Below, one piece after another: positions 43,428 through 51,978 of a stretch of 64,000 nucleotides of DNA; positions within the stretch are counted from its first letter, which is position 1; each line of letters opens with the position of its first letter. Under the pieces are notes generated by a model. That model did no database searches. It saw nothing but the letters and a program-made list of their open reading frames with translations, and had not been told where the DNA came from. The position numbers were made by a program, and so were the translations under genes. Source of the DNA: VRUE01 sp963824215 (GTDB taxonomy: Bacteria; Actinomycetota; Thermoleophilia; Solirubrobacterales; 70-9); the NCBI GenBank assembly GCA_963824215.1, contig CAWGOE010000003.1:62001-126000 (forward strand), written 5' to 3'.

Positions 43428-44104
43428 ACGGAGCGACCCGTGTCCTGGTCTGCGACGACGAGCCGCAGATCCTCCGCGCCCTGCGCGTGATCCTGCGTGA
43501 CGCCGGCTACGAGGCGGTCACCGCATCCACCGGCGAAGAGGCACTCGACCTGGCGGCGGTGAAGCCGCCAGCCGCCGCGATCCTCGACCTGATGCTGCCG
43601 GACATCGACGGCGTTGCGGTGACGAAGCGGCTACGTGAGTGGAGCGAGATGCCGATCATCGTCCTCTCCGCGGTCGGTGAGGAGGAGGCGAAGGTGCGGG
43701 CGCTGGCCGCCGGCGCCGACGACTACGTGACCAAGCCCTTCGGGCCGCCGGAGCTGGTGGCGCGGCTCGAGGCCGTGCTGAGGCGGGCCAAGCCCGAGGC
43801 ATCGGAGCCGCTGATCGCCGCCGATGGCCTGGAGATCGACCTCGTTGCCCGCGCCGTGCGCCGCGACGGCGAGGAGATTCACCTGACCCCGACCGAGTTC
43901 GAGCTGCTGCGGGTTCTCGCGCAGAACCGCGGTCGGCTTATGACCCACCGCGCCCTGCTCGTTGAGGTGTGGGGCGTCGAGTACGAAGACGACGTGCAGG
44001 TGCTTCGCGTCCACGTCGCCAACCTGCGGGGCAAGATCGAGCCCGCGGGCGAACCCCGTTACATCCGCACCGACCCCGGCGTCGGCTACCGCTTCGCGGG
44101 CTAG
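43424..44104 (+). CDS. kdpE: KdpE response regulator
   Basis: 226 residues. The receiver domain has VLVCDDEPQI, the phosphorylated Asp in ILDLMLPDIDG and the Lys in DDYVTKPFGPPELVARL; the C-terminal half is OmpR-type (LTPTEFELLRVLAQNRGRLM, YIRTDPGVGYRF). It is coupled to the kinase half and should activate the kdp structural genes that start 78 bases downstream. Confidence 0.93.
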   Translation: MNGATRVLVCDDEPQILRALRVILRDAGYEAVTASTGEEALDLAAVKPPAAAILDLMLPDIDGVAVTKRLREWSEMPIIVLSAVGEEEAKVRALAAGADDYVTKPFGPPELVARLEAVLRRAKPEASEPLIAADGLEIDLVARAVRRDGEEIHLTPTEFELLRVLAQNRGRLMTHRALLVEVWGVEYEDDVQVLRVHVANLRGKIEPAGEPRYIRTDPGVGYRFAG

Positions 44105-44182
44105 AGCGACCTTTACGAAATCTGTATACGGAGGCCGTGTTTCTTCATGCGGCCTTGATGGGGTGAGGCGCACGATCACTGC

Positions 44183-44263
44183 ATGGATCTCGTCTCGATC
44201 GCCCTGGCCCTCGCCGCCTTCGGGTTGATCTATTTCCTCATCGGAGCGCTAGACCGGGTATGA
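44183..44263 (+). CDS. 26-residue membrane peptide before kdpF
   Basis: The frame reads MDLVSIALALAAFGLIYFLI then GALDRV and a stop, one membrane helix. Its stop overlaps the kdpF ATG (ATGA), and codons fit the local composition, so translation is plausible. Short hydrophobic peptides ahead of kdpF are known in other bacteria; the role of this one is unknown, perhaps in Kdp complex stability. Confidence 0.6.
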   Translation: MDLVSIALALAAFGLIYFLIGALDRV

Positions 44264-44349
44264 GCGCCGCCGAGCTGCTCGGACTGCTGATCTCGGTCGC
44301 GGTCTTCGGCTACCTCTGTTACGCGCTGTTCCGCGGGGAGAAGCTCTGA
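44260..44349 (+). CDS. kdpF: KdpF, small subunit of the potassium ATPase
   Basis: 29 residues (MSAAELLGLLISVAVFGYLC, then YALFRGEKL). Length, single helix and the YALFRGE ending match KdpF, the peptide that stabilises the KdpFABC complex. The stop overlaps the kdpA start (TGATG). Confidence 0.85.
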   Translation: MSAAELLGLLISVAVFGYLCYALFRGEKL

Positions 44350-46103
44350 TGGCGCAGGGCTGGCTTCAGTTCGCCGTCTTCATCGTTTTGCTGACCGCGC
44401 TGGTGCCGCTGCTCGGCACCTACCTCGCCAAGGTCTTCCAGGGCGAGCGGGTTTTCCTCTCTCCCGTCGTCGGGCCGATCGAGCGCTTCAGCTACCGGCT
44501 GTTTCGCGTGCGGCCCGGTGAAGGGCAGGACTGGAAGGCATATGCGCGCTCGGTGCTCGTCTTCAGCCTGCTCTCCTGGCTGCTCCTCTACCTGATCCTC
44601 CGCACTCAGTCGATCCAGCCGTTCAACCCCGAGGGGTTCGGCTCCGGTCCCTGGAACCTCAGCTTCAACACCACCTCCTCGTTCGTCACCAACACCAACT
44701 GGCAGTACTACGGCGGCGAAACGACGCTCTCCTACTTCGCCCAGATGGCCGGGCTGGCGGTGCAGAACTTTGTCTCCGCCGCGGTCGGGATCGCGGTGCT
44801 GGCCGCCGTGATCCGCGGCTTCGCGGCGCGCAGCGCCAGCTCGCTTGGAAACTTCTGGAGCGACCTGACCCGGATCACTCTCTACGTGCTGCTGCCGATC
44901 TCCTTTGTCGGGGCGCTGGTCCTCGTCTCCCAGGGCGTCGTCCAGACGCTCTCAGGCTCCGAGCTCGTGCACACCCTGACCGGCGCCGAACAGACCCTCT
45001 CCTTCGGGCCGGTCGGCTCTCAGGAGGCGATCAAGCTGCTCGGCACCAACGGCGGCGGCTTTTTTAACGTCAACAGCGCCTTCCCGTTTGAGAACCCGAA
45101 CAACCTCGCCAACATCACCGAGATCTTCCTGATGCTGGTGATCCCGGCCAGCCTCCCCTATGCCTTCGGCCGGATCATCGGCAACCGGCGCCAGGGCTGG
45201 GCGATCTACGCGGCGATGATGCTGATGTTCGTCGTGGCGGTCGCCGTGGTCTTCGTCGCCGAGCAACACGGCAGCCCCGCCCAGCACCACGCCGGCATTG
45301 CTACTCACGCCTTCGACGGCTCGACTGGCGGCAACATGGAGGGCAAGGAGGTCCGCAACGGGATCGCGCAGTCCTCGCTGTGGACGGCGGTGACCACCGT
45401 CACTTCCTGCGGCGCCGTCAACGCCGCCTTCGACTCGCTGACCGGGATCGGCGGCCTCGTGCCGACCGCCAACCTCTCAACCGGCGAGGTGATCTTCGGC
45501 GGGGTCGGCTCGGGCCTCTACGGGATGCTGATGCTGGTCCTGTTGACCGTCTTCATCGCCGGGCTGATGGTCGGCCGCACGCCGGAGTTCCTCGGCAAGA
45601 AGATCGAGGCGCGGGAGGTGAAGCTGGTGCTCGTCGCGGTGCTGGTGACGCCGCTGCTGGTCTTGATCGGGACCGCCTGGGCGGTCGCCGGCCACGACGG
45701 CACGATGTCGATCTACAACGCTGGGCCGCAGGGCTTCTCGGAATCGCTCTACGCCTACATGTCGCAGGCGAACAACAACGGCTCGGCTTTCGCCGGCTAC
45801 ACCGGCTTCCTGCAGCCCAACGCGCCCGGCAACGCTGGCTCAGAAGCGTTCGACTTCGCCAACCTGCTCGGCGGCCTGGTGATGCTGTTCGGCCGCTTCG
45901 TGCCGATGATCGCGGTGCTCGCCGTCGCCGGCTCGCTCGCTGGCAAGCGGGTCGCGCCGGTCGGCACCGGCACCTTCCGGGCCGACTCGCCGACCTTCGT
46001 GGTGCTGCTACTCGGCGTCGTCGTGATCGTCGCCGCGCTGACCTTCCTTCCCGCCTTCCTGCTCGGTCCCGTCGTGCAGGGACTGACCGACCAGCTCTTC
46101 TGA
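44349..46103 (+). CDS. kdpA: KdpA, potassium-binding subunit
   Basis: 584 residues with about ten membrane helices. The selectivity-filter-like loops are visible: NTTSSFVTNTNWQYY, LGTNGGGFFNVNSAFPFENP, TSCGAVNAAFDSLTGIGG and the late YMSQANNNGSAF. KdpA takes K+ from the outside and delivers it through the tunnel to KdpB. The start overlaps the kdpF stop and the stop overlaps kdpC. Confidence 0.97.
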   Translation: MAQGWLQFAVFIVLLTALVPLLGTYLAKVFQGERVFLSPVVGPIERFSYRLFRVRPGEGQDWKAYARSVLVFSLLSWLLLYLILRTQSIQPFNPEGFGSGPWNLSFNTTSSFVTNTNWQYYGGETTLSYFAQMAGLAVQNFVSAAVGIAVLAAVIRGFAARSASSLGNFWSDLTRITLYVLLPISFVGALVLVSQGVVQTLSGSELVHTLTGAEQTLSFGPVGSQEAIKLLGTNGGGFFNVNSAFPFENPNNLANITEIFLMLVIPASLPYAFGRIIGNRRQGWAIYAAMMLMFVVAVAVVFVAEQHGSPAQHHAGIATHAFDGSTGGNMEGKEVRNGIAQSSLWTAVTTVTSCGAVNAAFDSLTGIGGLVPTANLSTGEVIFGGVGSGLYGMLMLVLLTVFIAGLMVGRTPEFLGKKIEAREVKLVLVAVLVTPLLVLIGTAWAVAGHDGTMSIYNAGPQGFSESLYAYMSQANNNGSAFAGYTGFLQPNAPGNAGSEAFDFANLLGGLVMLFGRFVPMIAVLAVAGSLAGKRVAPVGTGTFRADSPTFVVLLLGVVVIVAALTFLPAFLLGPVVQGLTDQLF

Positions 46104-46756
46104 TGAACGGACTGCGCAAAGACCTCACCACCGCGGCGATCGCGCTCGTCTTCTTCACGCTGCTACTCGGGATCGCCTACCCGCTGGCGATCACTGGCGT
46201 CGCCCAGGTGCTCTTTCCCGGCGCCGCCGACGGCAGCAAGGTCGAGGTCGACGGCAGGGCCGTCGGCTCCGAGCTGATCGGCCAGGACTTCCGCCAGCCG
46301 GTCACCGGCAAAAACGGCAAGCCGTTGCTCGATGAAGAAGGCGAACCGATCTTGGAGGCCGACCCGCGCTACTTCCAGGGCCGCCCCTCGGCCACCGGCT
46401 ACAGCGCCAACGTCACCTACTTCAACAACCTCGGGCCGAACAGCAAGGAACTCTCCGAACTTTTCGCCGAAGAACTCGACACCTACCTCGCTCGCGAGGG
46501 CCGCTTCGACAAGGGGCTGAACGCAGACGAGGTCCCGGTCGACGCGGTCACCACCTCGGCCTCCGGCGTCGACCCGCACATTTCCGAGGCCAATGCGCGA
46601 ATCCAGGCCCACCGGGTGGCCGCGGTGCGTGGGCTGCCGCTCGACCGCGTCCTCGAGCTGGTCGCCGAGCACACCGAAGGGCGCTTCCTCGTCTTCGGTG
46701 AGGCCGGGGTCAACGTCCTGGCGCTCAACATCGCCCTCGACCAAGAGGAGGAGTAA
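46103..46756 (+). CDS. kdpC: KdpC, accessory subunit
   Basis: 217 residues. One N-terminal membrane helix (ALVFFTLLLGIAYPLAITGV) and the typical periplasmic-side motifs GSELIGQDFRQPV, YFQGRPSATGYSA and SASGVDPHISEANARIQAHR. It stabilises KdpB and increases nucleotide affinity. It precedes kdpB, whereas in most kdp operons it follows it. Confidence 0.95.
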   Translation: MNGLRKDLTTAAIALVFFTLLLGIAYPLAITGVAQVLFPGAADGSKVEVDGRAVGSELIGQDFRQPVTGKNGKPLLDEEGEPILEADPRYFQGRPSATGYSANVTYFNNLGPNSKELSELFAEELDTYLAREGRFDKGLNADEVPVDAVTTSASGVDPHISEANARIQAHRVAAVRGLPLDRVLELVAEHTEGRFLVFGEAGVNVLALNIALDQEEE

Positions 46757-48835
46757 GTGACCGACGAGACCCTCCGAAACCAGCCGCGCTCGCTGTTCGA
46801 CGGCTCGATCATGGTGCGGGCGGCGCTCGACTCGGTGCGCAAGCTCGACCCGCGCCACCAATTCCGCAACCCGGTGATGTTCGTGGTCGAGATCGGAGCG
46901 CTGATCACGACGATCGGCTGGCTGATCCAGGTGTTGGGCGGCGCCCCGCTCGGCGGTGGCGACGATCCGGCCTGGTTCTCGTTTGCGATCGCCGTCTGGC
47001 TCTGGCTGACCGTGATCTTCGCCAACTTCGCCGAGGCGCTCGCCGAGGGCCGGGGCAAGGCGCAGGCCGACGCGCTGCGCTCGATGCGCACCGAGACCGT
47101 CGCCCATCTTCGCGACGGGGGTGAGAAGCCCGCCTCTGAGCTTCGCCGTGGCGACGTCGTTGTGGTCGAGGCGGGGGAGACGATCCCCGGTGACGGCACC
47201 GTGATCGAGGGCATCGCCTCGGTGGATGAGTCGGCGATCACCGGCGAGTCGGCGCCGGTGGTGCGCGAGTCCGGCGGCGACCGCAGCGCCGTGACCGGCG
47301 GCACGCGGGTGCTCTCGGACCGGATCGTGGTCGAGATCACCCAGGAGCCGGGACAGAGCTTCCTCGACCGGATGATCGCCCTGGTCGAGGGCGCCGAGCG
47401 CCGCAAGACGCCGAACGAGATCGCCCTCAACATCCTGCTCGCCGGTCTGACGCTCATCTTCCTGCTGGTTGTCGTGACCCTGCGGCCGTTCGCCGAGTTC
47501 TCCGGTACCGACGCCTCGATCGTCACCTTGATCGCGCTGCTGGTCGCGCTGATTCCGACCACGATCGGCGCCCTGCTCTCGGCGATCGGCATCGCCGGCA
47601 TGGACCGCCTCGTCCGCCACAACGTCCTCGCTCTCTCCGGCCGTGCGGTCGAGGCGTCCGGCGACGTCGACGTGCTGCTGCTCGACAAGACCGGCACGAT
47701 CACCCTCGGCAACCGCGAGGCGACGCAGTTCATCCCGATGCCGGGGATCGAGGAGACCGAGCTGGCCGAGGCGGCGCAGCTCTCCTCGCTCGCCGACGAG
47801 ACGCCGGAGGGCCGCTCGATCGTCGTCCTCGCCAAGAGCGAGTACGGCATCCGCGAGCGCGAGCTGGACACCCACGTCGCCACCTTCGTTCCCTTCTCCG
47901 CCGAAACCCGGATGAGCGGGGTTGACGTCAACGGCAACCAGTACCGCAAGGGTGCCGGCGACGCGATCATCCGCTACGTCGAAGAGCAGGGCGGCCGTCC
48001 GCCCGCCGAGCTGCAGGAGCAGCTGGACCTGATCGGCCGCGAGGGCGGCACGCCGCTCGCGGTGTGCCGCGACAACCACATCCTCGGCGTCGTCTACCTG
48101 AAGGACATCGTCAAGGACGGGATGCGCGCCCGCTTCGACGAGCTGCGCGCGATGGGGATCTCGACCGTGATGGTGACCGGCGACAACCGCCTCACCGCCG
48201 CGAAGATCGCCGAGGAGGCGGGCGTCGATGACTTCCTCCCCGAAGCGACCCCAGAGCAGAAGCTGGAGCTGATCTGCGGCCACCAGGAGGAAGGCCGAAT
48301 GGTCGCGATGGCCGGCGACGGGACCAACGACGCCCCGGCGCTCGCGCAGTCAGACGTGGGGGTGGCGATGAACACCGGCACCCAGGCCGCGCGCGAGGCG
48401 GGCAACATGGTCGACCTCGACTCCAACCCGACGAAGCTGATTGAGGTCGTGGCGATCGGCAAGCAGCTCCTGATCACGCGCGGGGCCCTGACCACGTTCT
48501 CGATCGCCAACGACGTCGCCAAGTACTTCGCGATCCTCCCGGCGATCTTCGCCTTCACCTATGCCGCGAGCCCCGGCGAGCGCGGACCGCTCGACGCGCT
48601 CAACGTCATGGAGCTGGGCACGCCAACTTCGGCGATCCTCTCGGCGATCGTCTTCAACGCTCTGGTGATCCCGATGCTGGTGCCGCTCGCCCTTCGTGGG
48701 GTCCGCTACCGGCCGATAGGCGCCACCGCGCTACTGCGCCGCAACATGCTCGTCTTCGGCCTCGGCGGTCTGATCGTCCCGTTCATCGGGATCAAGCTGC
48801 TCGACCTCTTGATCCACAACCTGCTCGGAGCTTGA
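46757..48835 (+). CDS. kdpB: KdpB, P-type ATPase subunit
   Basis: 692 residues starting at GTG directly after the kdpC stop. The P-type ATPase motifs are intact: VDESAITGESAPV, LLLDKTGTITLGN with the phosphorylated Asp near residue 312, DKTGT, and MAGDGTNDAPALAQSDVGVA. The membrane helix with IPTTIGALLSAIG is characteristic of KdpB. It powers K+ uptake at the expense of ATP. Confidence 0.97.
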   Translation: MTDETLRNQPRSLFDGSIMVRAALDSVRKLDPRHQFRNPVMFVVEIGALITTIGWLIQVLGGAPLGGGDDPAWFSFAIAVWLWLTVIFANFAEALAEGRGKAQADALRSMRTETVAHLRDGGEKPASELRRGDVVVVEAGETIPGDGTVIEGIASVDESAITGESAPVVRESGGDRSAVTGGTRVLSDRIVVEITQEPGQSFLDRMIALVEGAERRKTPNEIALNILLAGLTLIFLLVVVTLRPFAEFSGTDASIVTLIALLVALIPTTIGALLSAIGIAGMDRLVRHNVLALSGRAVEASGDVDVLLLDKTGTITLGNREATQFIPMPGIEETELAEAAQLSSLADETPEGRSIVVLAKSEYGIRERELDTHVATFVPFSAETRMSGVDVNGNQYRKGAGDAIIRYVEEQGGRPPAELQEQLDLIGREGGTPLAVCRDNHILGVVYLKDIVKDGMRARFDELRAMGISTVMVTGDNRLTAAKIAEEAGVDDFLPEATPEQKLELICGHQEEGRMVAMAGDGTNDAPALAQSDVGVAMNTGTQAAREAGNMVDLDSNPTKLIEVVAIGKQLLITRGALTTFSIANDVAKYFAILPAIFAFTYAASPGERGPLDALNVMELGTPTSAILSAIVFNALVIPMLVPLALRGVRYRPIGATALLRRNMLVFGLGGLIVPFIGIKLLDLLIHNLLGA

Positions 48836-48836
48836 G

Positions 48837-49997
48837 TTGATCGCCGCGCAGAGGGCGGCGGACAATCAAGGCGTGCGATCCGCTCGCCGTGGACAACTCA
48901 AGGTCTTCATCGGCATGGCTGCCGGGGTCGGCAAGACCTACCGCATGTTGCAGGAGGCGCACGCTGAGCAGGAGGCCGGGCGAGATGTGGTGATCGGCTA
49001 CATGGAGCCCCACAAGCGGCCGGAGACCTCGACTCTCGCCGACGGACTACAGACCGTTCCGCGGCGACTCGTCACCCACCGCAGCACCGAACTCGAGGAG
49101 ATGGACCTGCCGGCGCTTCTGGCGCAAGCGCCCGAGCTGGCGCTGATCGACGAGCTCGCGCACACCAACGCGCCAGGCGCCGAGCACGAGAAGCGCTACG
49201 AAGACGTGCGCGACGTGCTCGCCGCCGGGATCGACGTCTTCTCGACCGTCAACGTCCAGCACCTCGAGTCGCTCAACGACCAAGTCGCCGAGCTGACCGG
49301 GACGCGGGTGCGCGAGACGATCCCCGACGCGGTCCTGGGCGAAGCCGACGAAGTGGTCCTGGTCGACCTCACCCCCGAGGCACTGATCGGGCGGCTGCGG
49401 GCCGGCAAGGTCTACCCCGGCGAGAACATCGAGGCGGCGCTGCGCAACTTCTTCACCGTGGAGAACCTCCTGGCGCTGCGCGAGGTGGCGCTGCGCCAGG
49501 TCGCCCAGGAGGTCGAGGCGAAACGTCTGGTGGTCGAGGCGCCGCTCGGTACCCGTGAGGAGCGGGTCGCCGCGGAGGTGCCGAAGGCGGTGGGGGAGCG
49601 GCTGCTGGCGCTGGTCCGCCCGCAGCCTTCCTCACAGCGGCTGGTCCGCCGCGCCTGGCGCTCCGCACAGCGGCTCGGCACCGGCCTCGATCTGCTCTGG
49701 GTGAAGCCACCGAATCAGGCGATCGAGGGAGAGGTTGAGCGCCAGGTGACGGCGCTGCGCCACCTCGCCTCGGTGCTCGGCGCCACCTTCCTAATCGAGG
49801 AGAGCGACAGCCTCGTGGACGGTGCCGCACAGGTGGTCCGCGAGCGCGGCATCACCTACGTCATGGTCGGCGAGTCCGATACGCCGCGTGGTTTGGCGCG
49901 GCTGCGCGAACCGCTGCCGCAGCGATTGATGCGCGCCACTCCGGCTGGAGTTGATGTGCGGATCGTCGCCCGCCGCGAGCGCAAGGAGGAGCAATGA
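48837..49997 (+). CDS. KdpD N-terminal half: P-loop and Usp domains
   Basis: 386 residues from TTG 48837; GTG 48873 is an alternative start. The KdpD sensor domain (PF02702-type) is clear: LKVFIGMAAGVGKTYRMLQE (P-loop), ALIDELAHTNAPGAEHEKRY and FSTVNVQHLESLNDQVAELT. From about 250 onward there is a UspA-like domain ending in MVGESDTPRGLARLREPLPQ. No kinase domain follows. It is the missing half of the kinase at 42279, placed at the opposite end of the operon. An ATGA overlap links it to the next gene. Confidence 0.9.
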   Translation: MIAAQRAADNQGVRSARRGQLKVFIGMAAGVGKTYRMLQEAHAEQEAGRDVVIGYMEPHKRPETSTLADGLQTVPRRLVTHRSTELEEMDLPALLAQAPELALIDELAHTNAPGAEHEKRYEDVRDVLAAGIDVFSTVNVQHLESLNDQVAELTGTRVRETIPDAVLGEADEVVLVDLTPEALIGRLRAGKVYPGENIEAALRNFFTVENLLALREVALRQVAQEVEAKRLVVEAPLGTREERVAAEVPKAVGERLLALVRPQPSSQRLVRRAWRSAQRLGTGLDLLWVKPPNQAIEGEVERQVTALRHLASVLGATFLIEESDSLVDGAAQVVRERGITYVMVGESDTPRGLARLREPLPQRLMRATPAGVDVRIVARRERKEEQ

Positions 49998-50557
49998 CGG
50001 TCGAGCACGTCCTGATCGCCGTCGCGCTCGTCGCAGGCTTGGCTGGCGGCTACCTGATCGCCCGCTCGCGCTTGCGCGGACGCCGGTCCGAGCGTCCGCA
50101 GGCGATCCACCAGATCCTCCTGCCTTTCACCGGCACGGAAATCTCCCGCCGAGCCGTCGATGCCGCCCTTCGGCTCGCGCGGGCCGAGGAAGCGACGCTG
50201 ATGCCCGCCTACCTGGCGGCGGTGCCGAAGCAGCTGCCGCTCGACTGCTCGATTCCGGCTGAGGCGGCGAAGGCGATGCCGATGCTGGAGGCGATCGAAC
50301 AGCGGGCGACCGCCCAGGGCGTCGCGGTGGACTCGCGCATTGAGCGCGGCCGCTCCTACCGCCACGCCCTCGCCCGTCTTCTCGATCGCGAGACCTTCGA
50401 CCGTGTGGTCGTCCCGGCGACCGCCGAGGTCGGCGCCGGATTCTCCGGTGACGATCTCGTCTGGCTCTTGGAGAAGGCACCGGCCGAGGTGCTGATTCTG
50501 CGGCCGGGTCCAGAGGACAAGCTGATCGTGAGTGCGAACGGCGCTTCACCTGGCTGA
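49994..50557 (+). CDS. Membrane-anchored UspA-like protein
   Basis: 187 residues. One N-terminal membrane helix (VLIAVALVAGLAGGYLIA) is followed by a Usp fold (ILLPFTGTEISRRAVDAALR, VVPATAEVGAGFSGDDLVWL, APAEVLILRPG). Translational coupling to the KdpD N-half suggests it belongs to the Kdp sensory system. The nucleotide-binding G-2x-G-9x-G motif is not clear, so ATP binding is uncertain. Confidence 0.8.
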   Translation: MTVEHVLIAVALVAGLAGGYLIARSRLRGRRSERPQAIHQILLPFTGTEISRRAVDAALRLARAEEATLMPAYLAAVPKQLPLDCSIPAEAAKAMPMLEAIEQRATAQGVAVDSRIERGRSYRHALARLLDRETFDRVVVPATAEVGAGFSGDDLVWLLEKAPAEVLILRPGPEDKLIVSANGASPG

Positions 50558-50594
50558 CGGCGCCGCCCGCTGATCTCGCCGCGTGCGGCCGACC

Positions 50595-51512
50595 TCAGCT
50601 CGCGGGGCTCAGCGCCTCGCGCAGTAGCCGGGGGAGGATGATGGCGCCGCGCTGGAGGGCTTCTTCGAGCGGGACCGCCAGCGTCGAGCCGTCGGGGGCG
50701 AGCGCCGCCGTCCATCGCGCCGGCTCGTAGCGGGCGAACTGCGAGAGGGCTTGGAGCAGCATCCACCACAGCATCAGCCCAGAGGGCTCCTGCCCGGCGC
50801 CGCGAGAGACCTGCAGGTAGCGCTGGCCGAGATAGGGCCAGAGGGCGGCGTCGAAATCAGCGGCGTCCGCGGCGCCGGAGAACTCCAACCCGACCACCAC
50901 GTACTCGCCCTGCGGGCTGACATGGGGTTCGGCCTCAGCAAGCTCGGGATAGTCCTCCCAGCGGGAGGTGAAGTCCTCGGCCCTGGTCAGCAGCGAGCCG
51001 GTCTCGTCGCGAACGATGCGATTGTGGGCTGAGGCGTACTCGACCATGAAGATGCCCCGCCCGTCGGGGGCGAGGTCGGCGCTTCGAGGCAGATGGGGAA
51101 TCCGCGCCCAGGTCTCGGCCAGTGTGATCGGCTCGGTCAGGGGGTCGGAGCCGGTGGCAGCGGCGACCGCCTGAAAGAGGCCCTCGCCCGACGGCGAGAT
51201 CCTCGTCGCCCCGATTTCCTCGCCTTCGATGCCGATGCTGAGTCCGTGGCCGTGGACCTCCCAGGGCTGCGGCGCGTGGGCGGCGAGGATCGCCCGCCCG
51301 GCCTGCGCCAGGGCGTAGAAGAGGAGGATCGGCGCGGAAGCGGGAGGGGCTTCGCGCCCGGCGCGGAGCAGCTGCTCGAACTGCTCCAGGCCGGCGCCGA
51401 AGGTCTTGCCTCGCTTGCCGTCGCTCGCCATGCCCGGTGGGTCCGAGCGCAGCGCCCGGATCGCCGCCACGTCCTCGTCGCCCGTCCCGATCCCGAAAAG
51501 GCTTCCTGTCAT
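50595..51512 (-). CDS. Hypothetical protein, possibly YaaC-like
   Basis: 305 residues, mostly helical. ASAPILLFYALAQAGRAILA and GLMLWWMLLQALSQFARYEP followed by RWTAAL recall the YaaC-like family, in which a helical region precedes a SxxxRYxPxxW motif; I am only moderately sure. The function of that family is unknown. It is downstream of the 150-aa gene by 13 bases on the same strand and convergent with the kdp operon. Confidence 0.6.
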   Translation of the reverse strand: MTGSLFGIGTGDEDVAAIRALRSDPPGMASDGKRGKTFGAGLEQFEQLLRAGREAPPASAPILLFYALAQAGRAILAAHAPQPWEVHGHGLSIGIEGEEIGATRISPSGEGLFQAVAAATGSDPLTEPITLAETWARIPHLPRSADLAPDGRGIFMVEYASAHNRIVRDETGSLLTRAEDFTSRWEDYPELAEAEPHVSPQGEYVVVGLEFSGAADAADFDAALWPYLGQRYLQVSRGAGQEPSGLMLWWMLLQALSQFARYEPARWTAALAPDGSTLAVPLEEALQRGAIILPRLLREALSPAS

Positions 51513-51525
51513 CGCGCGGTTATAG

Positions 51526-51978
51526 CTAGTCGTCGCTGCGCTCGGCGAGGATCTCGGCTACTTGAGGCGAGTGGCTGTCGACTTCGAGGATGAGGGCGCC
51601 GCCAAACCTCGGGGCGATCTCCTCCGGCGATTTCGCGTCACCGGCGATCTCCTTGGGCACGATCGCGACGAGGTGGGGAACGTCCAGCACCGCCTCCAGC
51701 AAGGGGCGGTGGATGTTGTCGGTGAACCACTGGCGCTCGACACCGCCGCCGAGCTGGATCAGATGGAAACCAACGAGCCAGTGTCCGTCTGCCTGACCGC
51801 TGCCCCACACGCCGCCGAAGTTCGGACTGGGGACGTGATCCTTGTGGGCGATGATCGCGGTCAGCTCGTCGTCCGCGGAGTCGTCGACGACGAGGATGAT
51901 GATCGAGGGTCCGTCGTCGCGGAGCCACAGCATCCAGCGGCTCAGCTCTGCGGGCTCTCTGCCGGCGATTGGGTCCAT
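51526..51978 (-). CDS. Hypothetical protein, 150 aa
   Basis: A mixed alpha/beta protein with beta-rich segments (PSIIILVVDDSADDELTAII, WLVGFHLIQLGGGVERQWF, HLVAIVPKEIAGDA). It is the first gene of a two-gene minus-strand operon with the YaaC-like gene. Not recognised; the pair could be cargo of the element. Confidence 0.6.
   Translation of the reverse strand: MDPIAGREPAELSRWMLWLRDDGPSIIILVVDDSADDELTAIIAHKDHVPSPNFGGVWGSGQADGHWLVGFHLIQLGGGVERQWFTDNIHRPLLEAVLDVPHLVAIVPKEIAGDAKSPEEIAPRFGGALILEVDSHSPQVAEILAERSDD

Noticed and set aside
46163..48283. A 706-codon open frame antisense to kdpC/kdpB
   Set aside because: It is the complement of well-supported Kdp genes, its translation has the Asp/Val/Arg/Leu-rich composition of antisense high-GC frames, and no motif is visible.
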